A stretch of 64,000 nucleotides of DNA. Source: Rhodobacteraceae bacterium S2214 (lineage in GTDB: Bacteria > Pseudomonadota > Alphaproteobacteria > Rhodobacterales > Rhodobacteraceae). The notes beneath the pieces were generated by a model. It saw only the letters and a program-made list of their open reading frames with translations. It had not been told where the DNA came from and ran no database searches. The stretch lies in the NCBI GenBank assembly GCA_025141675.1, contig CP081161.1:1834001-1898000 (forward strand). The letters are read 5' to 3'. This document shows positions 25,018 to 34,890 of the stretch, one piece after another. Both the position numbers and the translations under genes were made by a program. How positions within the stretch are numbered: position 1 is the first letter of the stretch; each line of letters starts with the position of its first letter.

Positions 25018-25701
25018 ATGTCAGCATCCAAGCCAGAGCCAACAGGCTTTGCAAAAATAATTGATACCTTCGAAGAGAACTTTATCGCCGCATTGCTAGG
25101 TTTGATGACGCTTGTCACATTCGCGAATGTTGTGTTGCGGTATGGCTTCGGGGACAGCCTGCTATGGGGGTTGGAAACCGTTCTGATCCTGTTTGCGTGG
25201 CTCGTTTTGTTCGGGATTTCCTACGGGTTCAAAAAGACGGCGCATTTGGGCGTGGACGCGGTTTTGAACATCGTGGCTAAACCGACCCGCAAAATCCTGG
25301 TGATGATTTCAGCGCTGTGTTGCATCGCCTATGGTGGCCTGATGATGAAGGGCGCATGGGATTATTGGGCGCCGTTCGGTGGCATGTACAAGACCGAAGG
25401 CCGCGTGATCCCGACTGGGTTCGACGAAAAGACCCGTGATCAGGCGTGGTACGAAACCGAACAGGTGCCGATCCCATTTGCGAAGACCTATCTCGAGAAC
25501 ACCTTCAACATGGGTGAGGAATACGAAAAGCTACCGCGGTTCATCCCTTACGTGATGCTGCCGATTGGTGTGGCATTGATGCTGTTCCGTATTCTCCAAG
25601 CCACCCGCAGGATTTGGCGTGATCAGGACGAAAGCTTGATCGTCAGCCATGAAGCCGAAGAAGCCGTCGAAGAAGCGGCCCACTTGAACAGGGACGCCTA
25701 A
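25018..25701 (+). CDS. dctQ: TRAP transporter small membrane subunit, DctQ family
   Basis: The 227-residue protein has four predicted membrane helices: LGLMTLVTFANVVLRYGFG, the LETVLILFAWLVLFGISYGF pair, ILVMISALCCIAYGGLMM, and YVMLPIGVALMLFRILQ. It is longer than many DctQs because of a hydrophilic insert (about residues 120-180) before the last helix. It pairs with DctM for Na+-coupled uptake. The start at 25018 follows GGGGGGA; the reading frame upstream runs through the terminator and is not used. Confidence 0.92.
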   Translation: MSASKPEPTGFAKIIDTFEENFIAALLGLMTLVTFANVVLRYGFGDSLLWGLETVLILFAWLVLFGISYGFKKTAHLGVDAVLNIVAKPTRKILVMISALCCIAYGGLMMKGAWDYWAPFGGMYKTEGRVIPTGFDEKTRDQAWYETEQVPIPFAKTYLENTFNMGEEYEKLPRFIPYVMLPIGVALMLFRILQATRRIWRDQDESLIVSHEAEEAVEEAAHLNRDA

Positions 25702-25704
25702 GTC

Positions 25705-27123
25705 ATGGACGTTATTCTACTTTTCACGATGATTATCGGGATGCTGCTGATTGGTGTTCCGATCGCTGTATCGCTTGGTCTATCGTCTATCATCTTCCTT
25801 TTGGCGTTCTCTGATACGTCTTTGGCATCCGTCGCTCAGTCGCTGTATCAAGCGATGGCGGGGCACTATACTTTGCTTGCGATCCCGTTCTTCATTCTGG
25901 CCTCGACGTTTATGTCGACGGGCGGTGTGGCGAAACGGATCATCCGCTTTGCGATTGCCTGTGTGGGACACCTGCAGGGTGGTCTCGCCATCGCGGGTGT
26001 TCTGGCCTGTATGATGTTTGCTGCCTTGTCCGGCTCATCGCCTGCGACTGTTGTAGCTATCGGGTCCATCGTGATCGCAGCGATGCGGCAGGTGGGTTAC
26101 ACCAAGGAGTTCGCGGCAGGCGTGATCTGCAATGCGGGTACATTAGGCATCCTGATCCCGCCATCTATTGTGATGGTTGTCTATGCGTCGGCCACGGATG
26201 TCTCTGTGGGTCGCATGTTCTTGGCCGGTGTTATTCCGGGTATCCTCGCTGGTACCATGCTGATGGTGGCGATCTATGTGATTGCCCGCATCAAGAACAT
26301 GCCAAAGGGTGAATGGAAGGGCTGGACCGAGATTTTTGCAAGCCTGAAGGACGCGCTTTGGGGGTTGCTTTTGATCGTGATTATCATGGGCGGTATCTAC
26401 GGCCACCCTTGGGTTGATTTCAGCGAAGGCCTGCATTGGAAACCGGGGGCCTTTACGCCGACCGAAGCTGCTGCTGTCGCCGCTGTCTATGCGTTCATCG
26501 TTGCGACTTTTATCTACCGCGACATGGGACCACTGGCGACGCCAGAAGGCGAAAAGCCGATTTCACTGTTCCGCAAACCTTGGGCTTTGGTCACCGCATG
26601 GGTGCACGCTGATACGCGCAAAACCCTATTTGAGGGCGGCAAGTTGACCATCACGCTGATGTTCATCATTGCGAATGCGTTGATCCTAAAGCACGTGCTG
26701 ACGGACGAGCAGATCCCGCAACATATCGCAGCTGCAATGCTGGATGCGGGTCTCAGCTGGTGGATGTTCCTGATTGTGGTCAACGTGATCCTGTTGATCG
26801 GTGGTCAGTTCATGGAGCCATCAGGTTTGATCGTGATCGTAGCACCGTTGGTGTTTCCGATTGCTATCGAGCTGGGCATTGATCCGATCCATTTGGGCAT
26901 CATCATGGTGGTGAATATGGAAATCGGGATGATCACGCCGCCTGTTGGTCTGAACCTTTTCGTGACATCCGGTGTGGCTGGTATGCCTATGATGGCCGTG
27001 GTGCGCGCGGCACTGCCGTTCTTGGCTGTGTTGTTCGTGTTCCTGATTATGGTCACCTACATTCCGGCGATTTCGACCTATTTGCCGACAACCTTTATGG
27101 GACCGGAGATCGTGATCAGGTAA
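25705..27123 (+). CDS. dctM: TRAP transporter large membrane subunit, DctM family
   Basis: This 472-residue integral membrane protein is the transport channel of the TRAP system. Family motifs include HYTLLAIPFFILASTFMSTG, MFAALSGSSPATVVAIGS, NAGTLGILIPPSIVMVVYA and EIGMITPPVGLNLFVTSG. A hydrophilic stretch of about 60 residues near position 265 interrupts the helices. It starts 3 bp after the dctQ stop, and a terminator follows at 27162. Confidence 0.95.
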   Translation: MDVILLFTMIIGMLLIGVPIAVSLGLSSIIFLLAFSDTSLASVAQSLYQAMAGHYTLLAIPFFILASTFMSTGGVAKRIIRFAIACVGHLQGGLAIAGVLACMMFAALSGSSPATVVAIGSIVIAAMRQVGYTKEFAAGVICNAGTLGILIPPSIVMVVYASATDVSVGRMFLAGVIPGILAGTMLMVAIYVIARIKNMPKGEWKGWTEIFASLKDALWGLLLIVIIMGGIYGHPWVDFSEGLHWKPGAFTPTEAAAVAAVYAFIVATFIYRDMGPLATPEGEKPISLFRKPWALVTAWVHADTRKTLFEGGKLTITLMFIIANALILKHVLTDEQIPQHIAAAMLDAGLSWWMFLIVVNVILLIGGQFMEPSGLIVIVAPLVFPIAIELGIDPIHLGIIMVVNMEIGMITPPVGLNLFVTSGVAGMPMMAVVRAALPFLAVLFVFLIMVTYIPAISTYLPTTFMGPEIVIR

Positions 27124-27157
27124 AAGGTGCGCTTCCGCGCATTTCTGATCTGAACAA
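27122..27157 (+). repeat. second copy of the convergent-junction hairpin element
   Basis: GGTGCGCTTCCGCGCATTT plus downstream TGATCTGAACAAG closely matches the block at 18419-18453. It starts at the dctM stop codon. The stem is GTGCGC/GCGCAT-like and could act as a weak terminator before the strong one at 27162. Confidence 0.6.
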
Positions 27158-27161
27158 GAAT

Positions 27162-27194
27162 AAAGGCGACGCTTCATCTGGAGCGTCGCCTTTT
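27162..27194 (+). terminator. bidirectional terminator between dctM and tpiA
   Basis: AAAGGCGACGCT/AGCGTCGCCTTTT forms a 12-bp stem with T-runs on both strands, suitable for both convergent genes. Confidence 0.9.
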
Positions 27195-27209
27195 GGTTTT
27201 GATGCAGTG

Positions 27210-27241
27210 CCGCCTCCGGCGGGGATATTTTTGACCAAAAG
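27210..27241 (+). repeat. dispersed intergenic element, copy 2
   Basis: This copy reads CCGCCTCCGGCGGGGATATTT followed by TTGACCAAAAG on the plus strand and is the most complete of the four copies in the window. It lies between dctM and tpiA. Confidence 0.65.
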
Positions 27242-27262
27242 AATTGGATGTTTCGTGTCGTA

Positions 27263-28006
27263 TCAGGCGTTTTCGAGCGCCGTAATGATGGGAGAGAAAT
27301 CCGCGGCTTTGAGGCTTGCCCCGCCGACAAGTGCCCCGTCGACATCGGGAACTGCGAAGATATCGGCTGCGTTGCTGCCTTTGACCGACCCGCCGTAAAG
27401 TACACTGAATTGGTCACCGTCGTTGAAACGCGCTGTCAGCCGCGTCCGGATATGGGCGTGCACTTCTGCGATTTGGTCCAGCGTCGGTACTTTGCCGGTG
27501 CCGATGGCCCAAACGGGTTCGTATGCGATCACGGTGTTTGCGGCCGTCGCTGTGTCAGGGATGGACCCCGCGAGTTGGGTATCAAGGACCGCGAGGGTCG
27601 TGCCGTCTTCGCGTTCACCTAACGTTTCACCGATACAGATAACGGCGGTCAGCTTTGCGTCGTAGGCAGCCTGTGATTTCGCCGCAATTTGTGCATCTGT
27701 TTCGCTGTGATCGGTCCGCCGTTCGGAATGGCCTGTAATAACATATGTGGCGCCAGCTGCTGCCAGCATATCAGCGCTGATATCGCCTGTGTGCGCGCCT
27801 TTGGCGTTAGCATGGCAATCTTGGCCACCGATGGCGACCTTGTGGCCTGCGACAGTATTTGCTGCTTGTGCGATCAATGTGCTGGGCGGGCAGATCAGAA
27901 CGTCCACTGTTGGTACAGCATGGCTCTGCGTCAGCGCCGTCAATTCCGCCAGTTCTGCTGGCGTCCCGTTCATTTTCCAGTTTCCAGCAGCAAGTTTACG
28001 GCGCAT
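27263..28006 (-). CDS. tpiA: triose-phosphate isomerase
   Basis: This 247-residue glycolytic enzyme interconverts dihydroxyacetone phosphate and glyceraldehyde-3-phosphate. It shows AGNWKMNG (Asn10, Lys12 region), the catalytic-His region VITGHSERR, the active-site Glu with loop 6 [12 protein letters not shown], and the phosphate loop [11 protein letters not shown]. The start at 28006 has AAGGAGAG upstream; the longer frame upstream overlaps the divergent oxygenase and is rejected. Confidence 0.96.
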   Translation of the reverse strand: MRRKLAAGNWKMNGTPAELAELTALTQSHAVPTVDVLICPPSTLIAQAANTVAGHKVAIGGQDCHANAKGAHTGDISADMLAAAGATYVITGHSERRTDHSETDAQIAAKSQAAYDAKLTAVICIGETLGEREDGTTLAVLDTQLAGSIPDTATAANTVIAYEPVWAIGTGKVPTLDQIAEVHAHIRTRLTARFNDGDQFSVLYGGSVKGSNAADIFAVPDVDGALVGGASLKAADFSPIITALENA

Positions 28007-28101
28007 TGATCTCTCCTTGGTGTGTGTTGCGGCTGTGGTATCAACCTTGCAGCCTGATGCAAAGTCTATCATGACGGGCACCAACGACAGGAGACCCCAA
28101 G

Positions 28102-29037
28102 ATGATCCCACGTATTGATGCCGCAGCGCTGATCGATCCGACCCACCCGGATCATGCGGAAGCGCGCAAGCAGGCCGTGTCCGGGGCTGCCGACATTGGT
28201 TTTTTGACCATCTATAATACGCCAATCAGTGCAGACACCGTACGGGATGTGATTGAGACGTACCGCGCGTTTTTCCACCTGCCCGCCGCGGACAAGGCGG
28301 CCTATGATATGGCCAAGACAGGATCAAACCGTGGATGGGGCGCGCCGGGGTCTGAGCAGGTCGATCCTGATGCAAATCCTGATTATAAACAGGTGTTTGA
28401 CTGTGGTTTGCCCGTGGCCGAGCGCGAACCGTTGGGTGCGTTGAAACTGCCCGCCTATGCGCCGAATGTCTGGCCTGACAAACCGGATAGCTTTGCCGAC
28501 ACATTGCGGGCCTATTACCGTGAAACGGTGACCTTTGCGCTGGATCTGCTTTGTGCGATTGCCGATGCGGTTGGCGAGGATGGGGCTTATTTTCGCGATA
28601 AGTTCACGCATCCGATGGCACTTTTGCGCGGGAATTTCTACCCCGAACGCCCCGAGTGGGCGACAGACAAGGATTTCGGGATCGCCACGCATACCGATTA
28701 CGGTTGTTTGACCTTGTTGGCCACTGATGGATCGCCGGGGTTGGAAGTGCGCAAGCGTGGCGGCGGCTGGATACCTGTGTCTGCCCCTCCGGGGGAGTTT
28801 GTGATCAACTTTGGCGAGATGCTTGAGATGTGGACAGAGCGCCGGATCGTCGCGACCCCGCACCGTGTCATCGGGACCGAAGCGGAACGGATTTCTGTGC
28901 CTTTGTTCCTTAATCCGAACCATGATGCAGATGTGGCGCCACAAGGCAGCGAGCCCATCAAGGCGGTGGATCATTTACAGAAGCGGTTTAACGAGACCTA
29001 CGTTCACCTGAAGGGCGCGGTTAAGCCAAAGCCATAA
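28102..29037 (+). CDS. isopenicillin N synthase-like 2-oxoglutarate/Fe(II) oxygenase
   Basis: The protein has 311 residues. The iron triad is HTD (in [13 protein letters not shown]) with a distal His in TPHRV, and the 2-oxoglutarate-binding R-x-S is in [11 protein letters not shown]. The N-terminal half ([11 protein letters not shown], then a [13 protein letters not shown] block) is the DIOX_N domain. The substrate is unknown; related bacterial enzymes act on small metabolites. It is divergent from tpiA and its 3' end overlaps the convergent TfoX-like gene by 17 bp. Confidence 0.88.
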   Translation: MIPRIDAAALIDPTHPDHAEARKQAVSGAADIGFLTIYNTPISADTVRDVIETYRAFFHLPAADKAAYDMAKTGSNRGWGAPGSEQVDPDANPDYKQVFDCGLPVAEREPLGALKLPAYAPNVWPDKPDSFADTLRAYYRETVTFALDLLCAIADAVGEDGAYFRDKFTHPMALLRGNFYPERPEWATDKDFGIATHTDYGCLTLLATDGSPGLEVRKRGGGWIPVSAPPGEFVINFGEMLEMWTERRIVATPHRVIGTEAERISVPLFLNPNHDADVAPQGSEPIKAVDHLQKRFNETYVHLKGAVKPKP

Positions 29038-29314
29038 GCGCCGTGCGTGCGGCGGCGCATGCTGCGTCAGGATCATCCAATAGATCTTCCGGCACTGCGT
29101 AGTAGGGCATGTTGTGAAATTGGTCGGTTTGGCTGTCGAACAGGCCGATAGGGTCTTTGGTTTTCAGGTAAAGCCGTCCATCGCTGGATTGCAAGGCAAA
29201 GACCGTACCGTCGTGATACAAACACATGCCGCCGAACATTTTGCGGGTGGTCAGCGCACCAAGATCAGCAAACAGATCAACGGCGAATGCGATATCGCCG
29301 TCGCTCAGGCTCAT
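29021..29314 (-). CDS. TfoX N-terminal-domain family protein
   Basis: The 97-residue protein contains TTRKMFGGMCLYHDGTVFAL, the KMFGG signature of the TfoX N-terminal domain, and PYYAVPEDLLDD. It lacks the C-terminal half of gammaproteobacterial TfoX/Sxy, so a competence role is not implied. Its start overlaps the stop of the downstream-adjacent HesB-type gene by 4 bp, so it is translated together with that gene. Confidence 0.85.
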   Translation of the reverse strand: MSLSDGDIAFAVDLFADLGALTTRKMFGGMCLYHDGTVFALQSSDGRLYLKTKDPIGLFDSQTDQFHNMPYYAVPEDLLDDPDAACAAARTALMALA

Positions 29315-29673
29315 GCGGCGTCGATAGTGTCGCTGAATTTGATGCTTTCGCCACAGCCGCAGGCGTCCACGACGTTGGGGTTGCGGAACTTGAATCCTGC
29401 TTCAAGCAGCGACACCTCGTAGTCGATTTCAGTGCCGAACAGGAACATCTGCGCCATTGGTGCAATCATCACACGTGCGCCGTCTTGTTCGACAACTTCG
29501 TCCAACGGGTCGACTTCTGACACATATTCCATCGTGTATTCCATGCCTGCACAGCCGCCTTTTTTGACGCCAATACGCAAACCCTGTGACCCGTCCTTGG
29601 TCATCAGTTTCGAGATCTGTGCTGCGGCTTTGTCAGTGATGGATACGGCTTGCTTGCCGGGAATGCCAAACAT
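29311..29673 (-). CDS. A-type iron-sulfur carrier (IscA/SufA/ErpA family)
   Basis: This 120-residue protein carries Fe-S clusters to target proteins. It has the three conserved cysteines: KGGCAGMEYTMEYV and DACGCGESIKF (C-x-C). Which paralog (ErpA or SufA) cannot be decided from the sequence alone. Transcription continues into the TfoX-like gene. A second Fe-S-assembly-type gene (DUF59) is nearby at 31062. Confidence 0.92.
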   Translation of the reverse strand: MFGIPGKQAVSITDKAAAQISKLMTKDGSQGLRIGVKKGGCAGMEYTMEYVSEVDPLDEVVEQDGARVMIAPMAQMFLFGTEIDYEVSLLEAGFKFRNPNVVDACGCGESIKFSDTIDAA

Positions 29674-29760
29674 GGGGTGTCTCCTGCGTTATCCCCAAAA
29701 TAGGCGGGGTGAGGGGCCAACACAAGGTGCGGCCCCCGACCAAATGATCACAATGATGCG

Positions 29761-30972
29761 TTAAAGACCCATGCAGTTCGCATAATAGGTCGTCGTGGCT
29801 GGCCAATCAGAGAACATACCAGCGATTCCAACGTCTTGCGCCAGAACATCCAAGACCGCGAAATAATCGCCATCTTGGCTGATTTGATCCGTAACCGTTT
29901 GATGGTACCAGCCACCACCGCTGCCCAACGGACCAGAACGTTCCAACGTCCACGTCACAATTTCCAGTTCCGCATCTTTCGCAGCAGTTGCTAGCGCGGA
30001 CGGGACCATTGCACCGTTCTCAACCGTCAAGAGCATCCACAGCGGTGGAGCGATGTAATTGACGCCCATGGCTTTCAATTCGGCCATCGAGTTTGGCCAT
30101 GTGGACGGGTCTTGTGGTGAATATCCTTCGATATCGTATTCATCCATCAAGTATACCGCTTGCGCGCCGAATTCCGGTTCGTTTTCAATCCAGTACAACA
30201 CGTCTTCAAGGTTGAAAGACTGGGCCCAAACATCAGAAGCAGGAATGCCTGCATCCTTGTATTCGTTGATAAGTGCTTGCGCGTAATCCTGTTGTGAAAA
30301 GCCGTTGTGTGGCATCTCTACAGACGGGGATTTCAGTTCCGGTGTGAACTTAGCACCAAGATCGCGGAACAGGGCGATGCTTTCGGCGTGTGTCATGAGA
30401 GTAGCGTTGTTGGCGTAAAGATCGGTGCGCCAGTCTGCAGTACCGCCGATATAGTCTTTGGCAGAGGTCGCAGCGCTATCTGCGGCATCCATTTTCGGGC
30501 GTAGCGTTTGGAATTCTGCAAGGGTCAGATCGGATGTCCGACATTCCGCAGTCGCAGATGCGTCGCCTTGGGCTGGGCTAAAAGGCGTGGTGCATTTTTG
30601 GCCAAGCTCGGTCGCCACGATATTTGTTGTTGTGTGCAAATCGTTTTGGGCATGACGGCAAACCAGCTGGTGGTCGGCTGTGAAAGTTACGTCACATTCC
30701 AAGATGCCGGCGCCCATTTGCGCGGCTGCCACGTTCGATTCGACCGTGTGTTCAGGGAACATCAACGGTGCACCACGGTGGCCGATTGAGAAATCGGTGC
30801 GGGTGGGCGTTTGATCTGCACAGGACAGCAGTTTGTCTTTGAGTGCGCCGTCAGCCATCTGGCTGATCAAATAAGCGGGACGGGGGCCGTATGTCAGGCC
30901 AGCGTTTGTATCAGCGATTGCCGATGACCCAAGAAGTGCTGCAGCAAGCAGTGTGGGTGTCGTCAGTTTCAT
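29761..30972 (-). CDS. exported glycerophosphodiester phosphodiesterase
   Basis: The enzyme hydrolyses glycerophosphodiesters to glycerol-3-phosphate and an alcohol in the periplasm. The 403-residue protein has a signal peptide ([20 protein letters not shown]) and the GDPD motifs [37 protein letters not shown] (catalytic Glu/Asp and His) and FTPELKSPS. The start at 30972 has GGGAAG upstream. It is longer than cytosolic GlpQ enzymes, in line with the secreted type. A second, distantly related GDPD is at 38718. Confidence 0.9.
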   Translation of the reverse strand: MKLTTPTLLAAALLGSSAIADTNAGLTYGPRPAYLISQMADGALKDKLLSCADQTPTRTDFSIGHRGAPLMFPEHTVESNVAAAQMGAGILECDVTFTADHQLVCRHAQNDLHTTTNIVATELGQKCTTPFSPAQGDASATAECRTSDLTLAEFQTLRPKMDAADSAATSAKDYIGGTADWRTDLYANNATLMTHAESIALFRDLGAKFTPELKSPSVEMPHNGFSQQDYAQALINEYKDAGIPASDVWAQSFNLEDVLYWIENEPEFGAQAVYLMDEYDIEGYSPQDPSTWPNSMAELKAMGVNYIAPPLWMLLTVENGAMVPSALATAAKDAELEIVTWTLERSGPLGSGGGWYHQTVTDQISQDGDYFAVLDVLAQDVGIAGMFSDWPATTTYYANCMGL

Positions 30973-31061
30973 GTCTTCTTCCCTATGCAAAGATGGGCAC
31001 GGGGTAGAAGCGTTATGTGACGGTTATCGGATGGTTTCGTTAACGTTTCGTGACAGGCCGG

Positions 31062-31424
31062 TTACATAAACCCAAGCTCAAGCCGCGCTTCGTCAGACAT
31101 CATGTCCATGCCCCACTGCGGCTCGAACGTCATTTCCACATCAACGTGTTTCACGCCGGGCAATGGTTCGATTGCATCCGCGACCCATCCCGGCATTTCA
31201 CCCGCTACAGGGCAACCCGGTGCAGTCAGTGTCATGATCACGTTAACCGCGTTATCTTCTGCGATATCGATCGTGTAAATCAGACCCAGATCGTAAATGT
31301 TCACTGGAATTTCGGGATCAAACACCGACTTACAGGCCATGACGATGTCATCATACAACGGGTGATCCGTGCTTGATGGCGCGATCAGTGGCGCGCCTTC
31401 CATCGGTGTGCTTGCATCTGTCAT
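31062..31424 (-). CDS. DUF59/MIP18-type Fe-S assembly protein (SufT/PaaD-like)
   Basis: The 120-residue protein contains VFDPEIPVNIYDLGLIYTID, VIMTLTAPGCPVAGEMPGW and VEMTFEPQWGMDMMSDEAR, the full DUF59 pattern including the conserved cysteine in APGCP. In many alphaproteobacteria such a gene accompanies suf genes and helps mature Fe-S proteins. The start at 31424 is chosen by family length; the upstream open frame is proline-rich and not conserved-looking. Confidence 0.88.
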   Translation of the reverse strand: MTDASTPMEGAPLIAPSSTDHPLYDDIVMACKSVFDPEIPVNIYDLGLIYTIDIAEDNAVNVIMTLTAPGCPVAGEMPGWVADAIEPLPGVKHVDVEMTFEPQWGMDMMSDEARLELGFM

Positions 31425-31766
31425 GAGCTTGGTCCTGCCTAATCCTGACCAATCATATAGGGTTAGGGGCAGGGGGCGTAAAGGGGGCGGTCGCGGCATT
31501 CTTTTGCAATGATTTAGTCGCACGCGAGGTATGACAATGCCTGTTAAAAACTTGCGTTTTACATCAAAAAGCATGCTCGAATCGGCGATCCGTGCTGAAT
31601 CCTGTCAAGATGCTCTTTTGAGTCTGGGACCGAAAAATGCATGTTTTAAGGGGTTTTTACCAAGTTGACGTAGCGTAGGGGGAAAGCAGTGCATGGCTTC
31701 CCTTTTTCAGGACCAACACATTTCGTGCACCTTTAGGACACACAGTAAACCTAAAGGAGACAACGC
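31425..31766. other. 342-bp intergenic region between divergent genes
   Basis: No gene is supported. The region is A/T-rich around 31540-31670 and must contain the promoters of the DUF59 gene (left) and of the small protein at 31767 (right). A TTGACG hexamer lies at about 31668, but I see no matching -10 box at the right distance. Confidence 0.4.
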
Positions 31767-31961
31767 ATGTACAACGCATCACACGCTACGATGAATTCTC
31801 AGTTTCCACTTATCCAACAGGACATGATTGCACGTCTGTCTGCCGAAGCGGACGAACGGTTGGCACAACGACTGCCGAAAGCTGCGCCACGTAAATCAAA
31901 CTGGCTGACCTTTTCGTTGTCGAAGACGGTTCTGCAAATGGGATGGCCCTTCACGTCCTGA
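31767..31961 (+). CDS. small protein of unknown function, 64 residues
   Basis: The ribosome-binding site is strong and well spaced (CTAAAGGAGACAACGC before the ATG), which is the main reason for accepting it. The protein (MYNASHATMNSQFPLIQQDM onward) has an amphipathic first half with AEADERLAQRLP and a basic, aromatic second half ending WPFTS. No family is recognised. A GC hairpin follows at 31986. Confidence 0.6.
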   Translation: MYNASHATMNSQFPLIQQDMIARLSAEADERLAQRLPKAAPRKSNWLTFSLSKTVLQMGWPFTS

Positions 31962-33546
<1,585 letters not shown>

Positions 33547-33596
33547 GGCTGATTACAGATTGGGCGGGGGGGTCTCGTAACGTGCCCGCTGTTATG

Positions 33597-34505
33597 TTAA
33601 GCGGCGTTAGTCCGCTGTGCCTTGGCCTTTTCAGTCTTGGGTTCCACACTGGTTTCAACTGCCTCAACTGGCTTACCCAACGTACGAATACTCTGCACAT
33701 TCTCGGTCGATGCGAGTTCATCCGTAAGATTCGCTTTCTTGGGATCGCGAAAACGCCAAGCGCGGTGACAATCGCTCATGCGCGCGAAACTGTCCAACTC
33801 GTCGCCCAGCACGTCGTCGAAATACCGCAGCAGTGCGACGCGGATCGGCAAACCGCTGACCTGCATATCTGAAAGGATTGTTGTTCTTTCGGGACCTGCT
33901 TTTGCGAATGTGTAGGACATGATGATCTCTTCACCCTCGATATGGCTGTCGCGTTCCAGCAGGTACGACGCATTAAAGTGCGGGTTCAGCGTGAGATATG
34001 TCAGTGTGGCATATTCGATCTGGTTCCGGTCCCCTTCGAAGGTCAGATACAGCGTGTTGTCGTCGTCTGAATCAGCGCGCGCTGACATCATTGTACCCGT
34101 CCAATGCGCAGCTGCATGGCCTTGTCCGGGAACCACTTTTGCCCATGTCGTGCGGCGGTCGAAAGGGGCGTGAAAACGTTTTTGACTGCGCAGGCCTATC
34201 CGTACAGGCAGGCGGTCCAGAAACGACGTGTAAAAGATCGCATAGGTCAAAACGGTTGCCGCGATGAACATCGGGACCATCAAAACCGGAGGCATCATCG
34301 CTGCGGCATAAAACCCGACAGCGCCACATTCGACGCTTTGACGGAGATCTTTGGCAGCGACGATGACGATGACCGCAACCACCATCACACAAAGTGCCAT
34401 AACGCCGATCATCACAACACCGGGCCATAACCAAAGCGAGGCAAGCTGGGTAAACAGCACGGCAAAGGCAATACGGCGGCGCTGACGCATAAGGTTATGA
34501 AGCAT
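33597..34505 (-). CDS. membrane protein of unknown function with a soluble SRPBCC-like region
   Basis: The protein has 302 residues. Three hydrophobic segments fill the first 110 residues (IAFAVLFTQLASLWLWPGVV, MALCVMVVAVIVIVAA, MMPPVLMVPMFIAATVLTYA). Residues 115-250 look like a mixed alpha/beta domain (FDRRTTWAKVVPG, YLTFEGDRNQIEYATLTYL, ERDSHIEGEEIIMSYTF) reminiscent of SRPBCC proteins; this resemblance is only by eye. The C-terminus is charged. It is divergent from lon. Confidence 0.6.
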   Translation of the reverse strand: MLHNLMRQRRRIAFAVLFTQLASLWLWPGVVMIGVMALCVMVVAVIVIVAAKDLRQSVECGAVGFYAAAMMPPVLMVPMFIAATVLTYAIFYTSFLDRLPVRIGLRSQKRFHAPFDRRTTWAKVVPGQGHAAAHWTGTMMSARADSDDDNTLYLTFEGDRNQIEYATLTYLTLNPHFNASYLLERDSHIEGEEIIMSYTFAKAGPERTTILSDMQVSGLPIRVALLRYFDDVLGDELDSFARMSDCHRAWRFRDPKKANLTDELASTENVQSIRTLGKPVEAVETSVEPKTEKAKAQRTNAA

Positions 34506-34890
34506 AAATTTAGGAAGCCTATGAAAAGGGTTGGACCGACTAACCTACAAAATGGGAACAACTTTTTCGGCGTAAGACGCTGAAACGTTTGGTTCTGGGC
34601 GCAAAAGTGACAATTTTAAGAAACAATCCATAATACCCGCGTAGTACGCAAAGAAATGCACGCCCTAACCCCATGATTGCGGGGTGTGCCTCGCTTATTT
34701 GGACGCGCTAGGATTTGTTTGCGCGATGGCTTGCTCCTTCCTGCGCAAAGGGTCAAAATACAACGGAATGAGAAAGCAGCACTGGTTGAATACGGGGCCC
34801 TAAGACCCCAGATGTAGGAACCAGACAGGAAACAGGGCGTGCAGCCGCGATGCGGGGCCGATCTGTTTGCCGCAAAGTAAGGAAAAAGAA
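34506..34890. other. 385-bp intergenic region upstream of lon
   Basis: No gene is supported. It contains the divergent promoter of the membrane protein and, near its right end, the sigma-32-like promoter of lon. A GGGGCCC motif around 34795 could pair with the downstream CCCC run. Confidence 0.45.
34785..34813 (+). promoter_or_regulatory. sigma-32 (RpoH)-type promoter of lon
   Basis: GTTGAAT, 14 bases, then CCCCAGAT closely matches the heat-shock consensus CTTGAA-N(11-16)-CCCCATNT. Transcription would start about 70 bases before the lon ATG. lon is a classical heat-shock gene. Confidence 0.6.

Noticed and set aside
31425..31574. N-terminal extension of the DUF59 protein.
   Set aside because: The extra 50 residues are Pro/Arg-rich and unlike the family; ATG 31424 gives the normal length.
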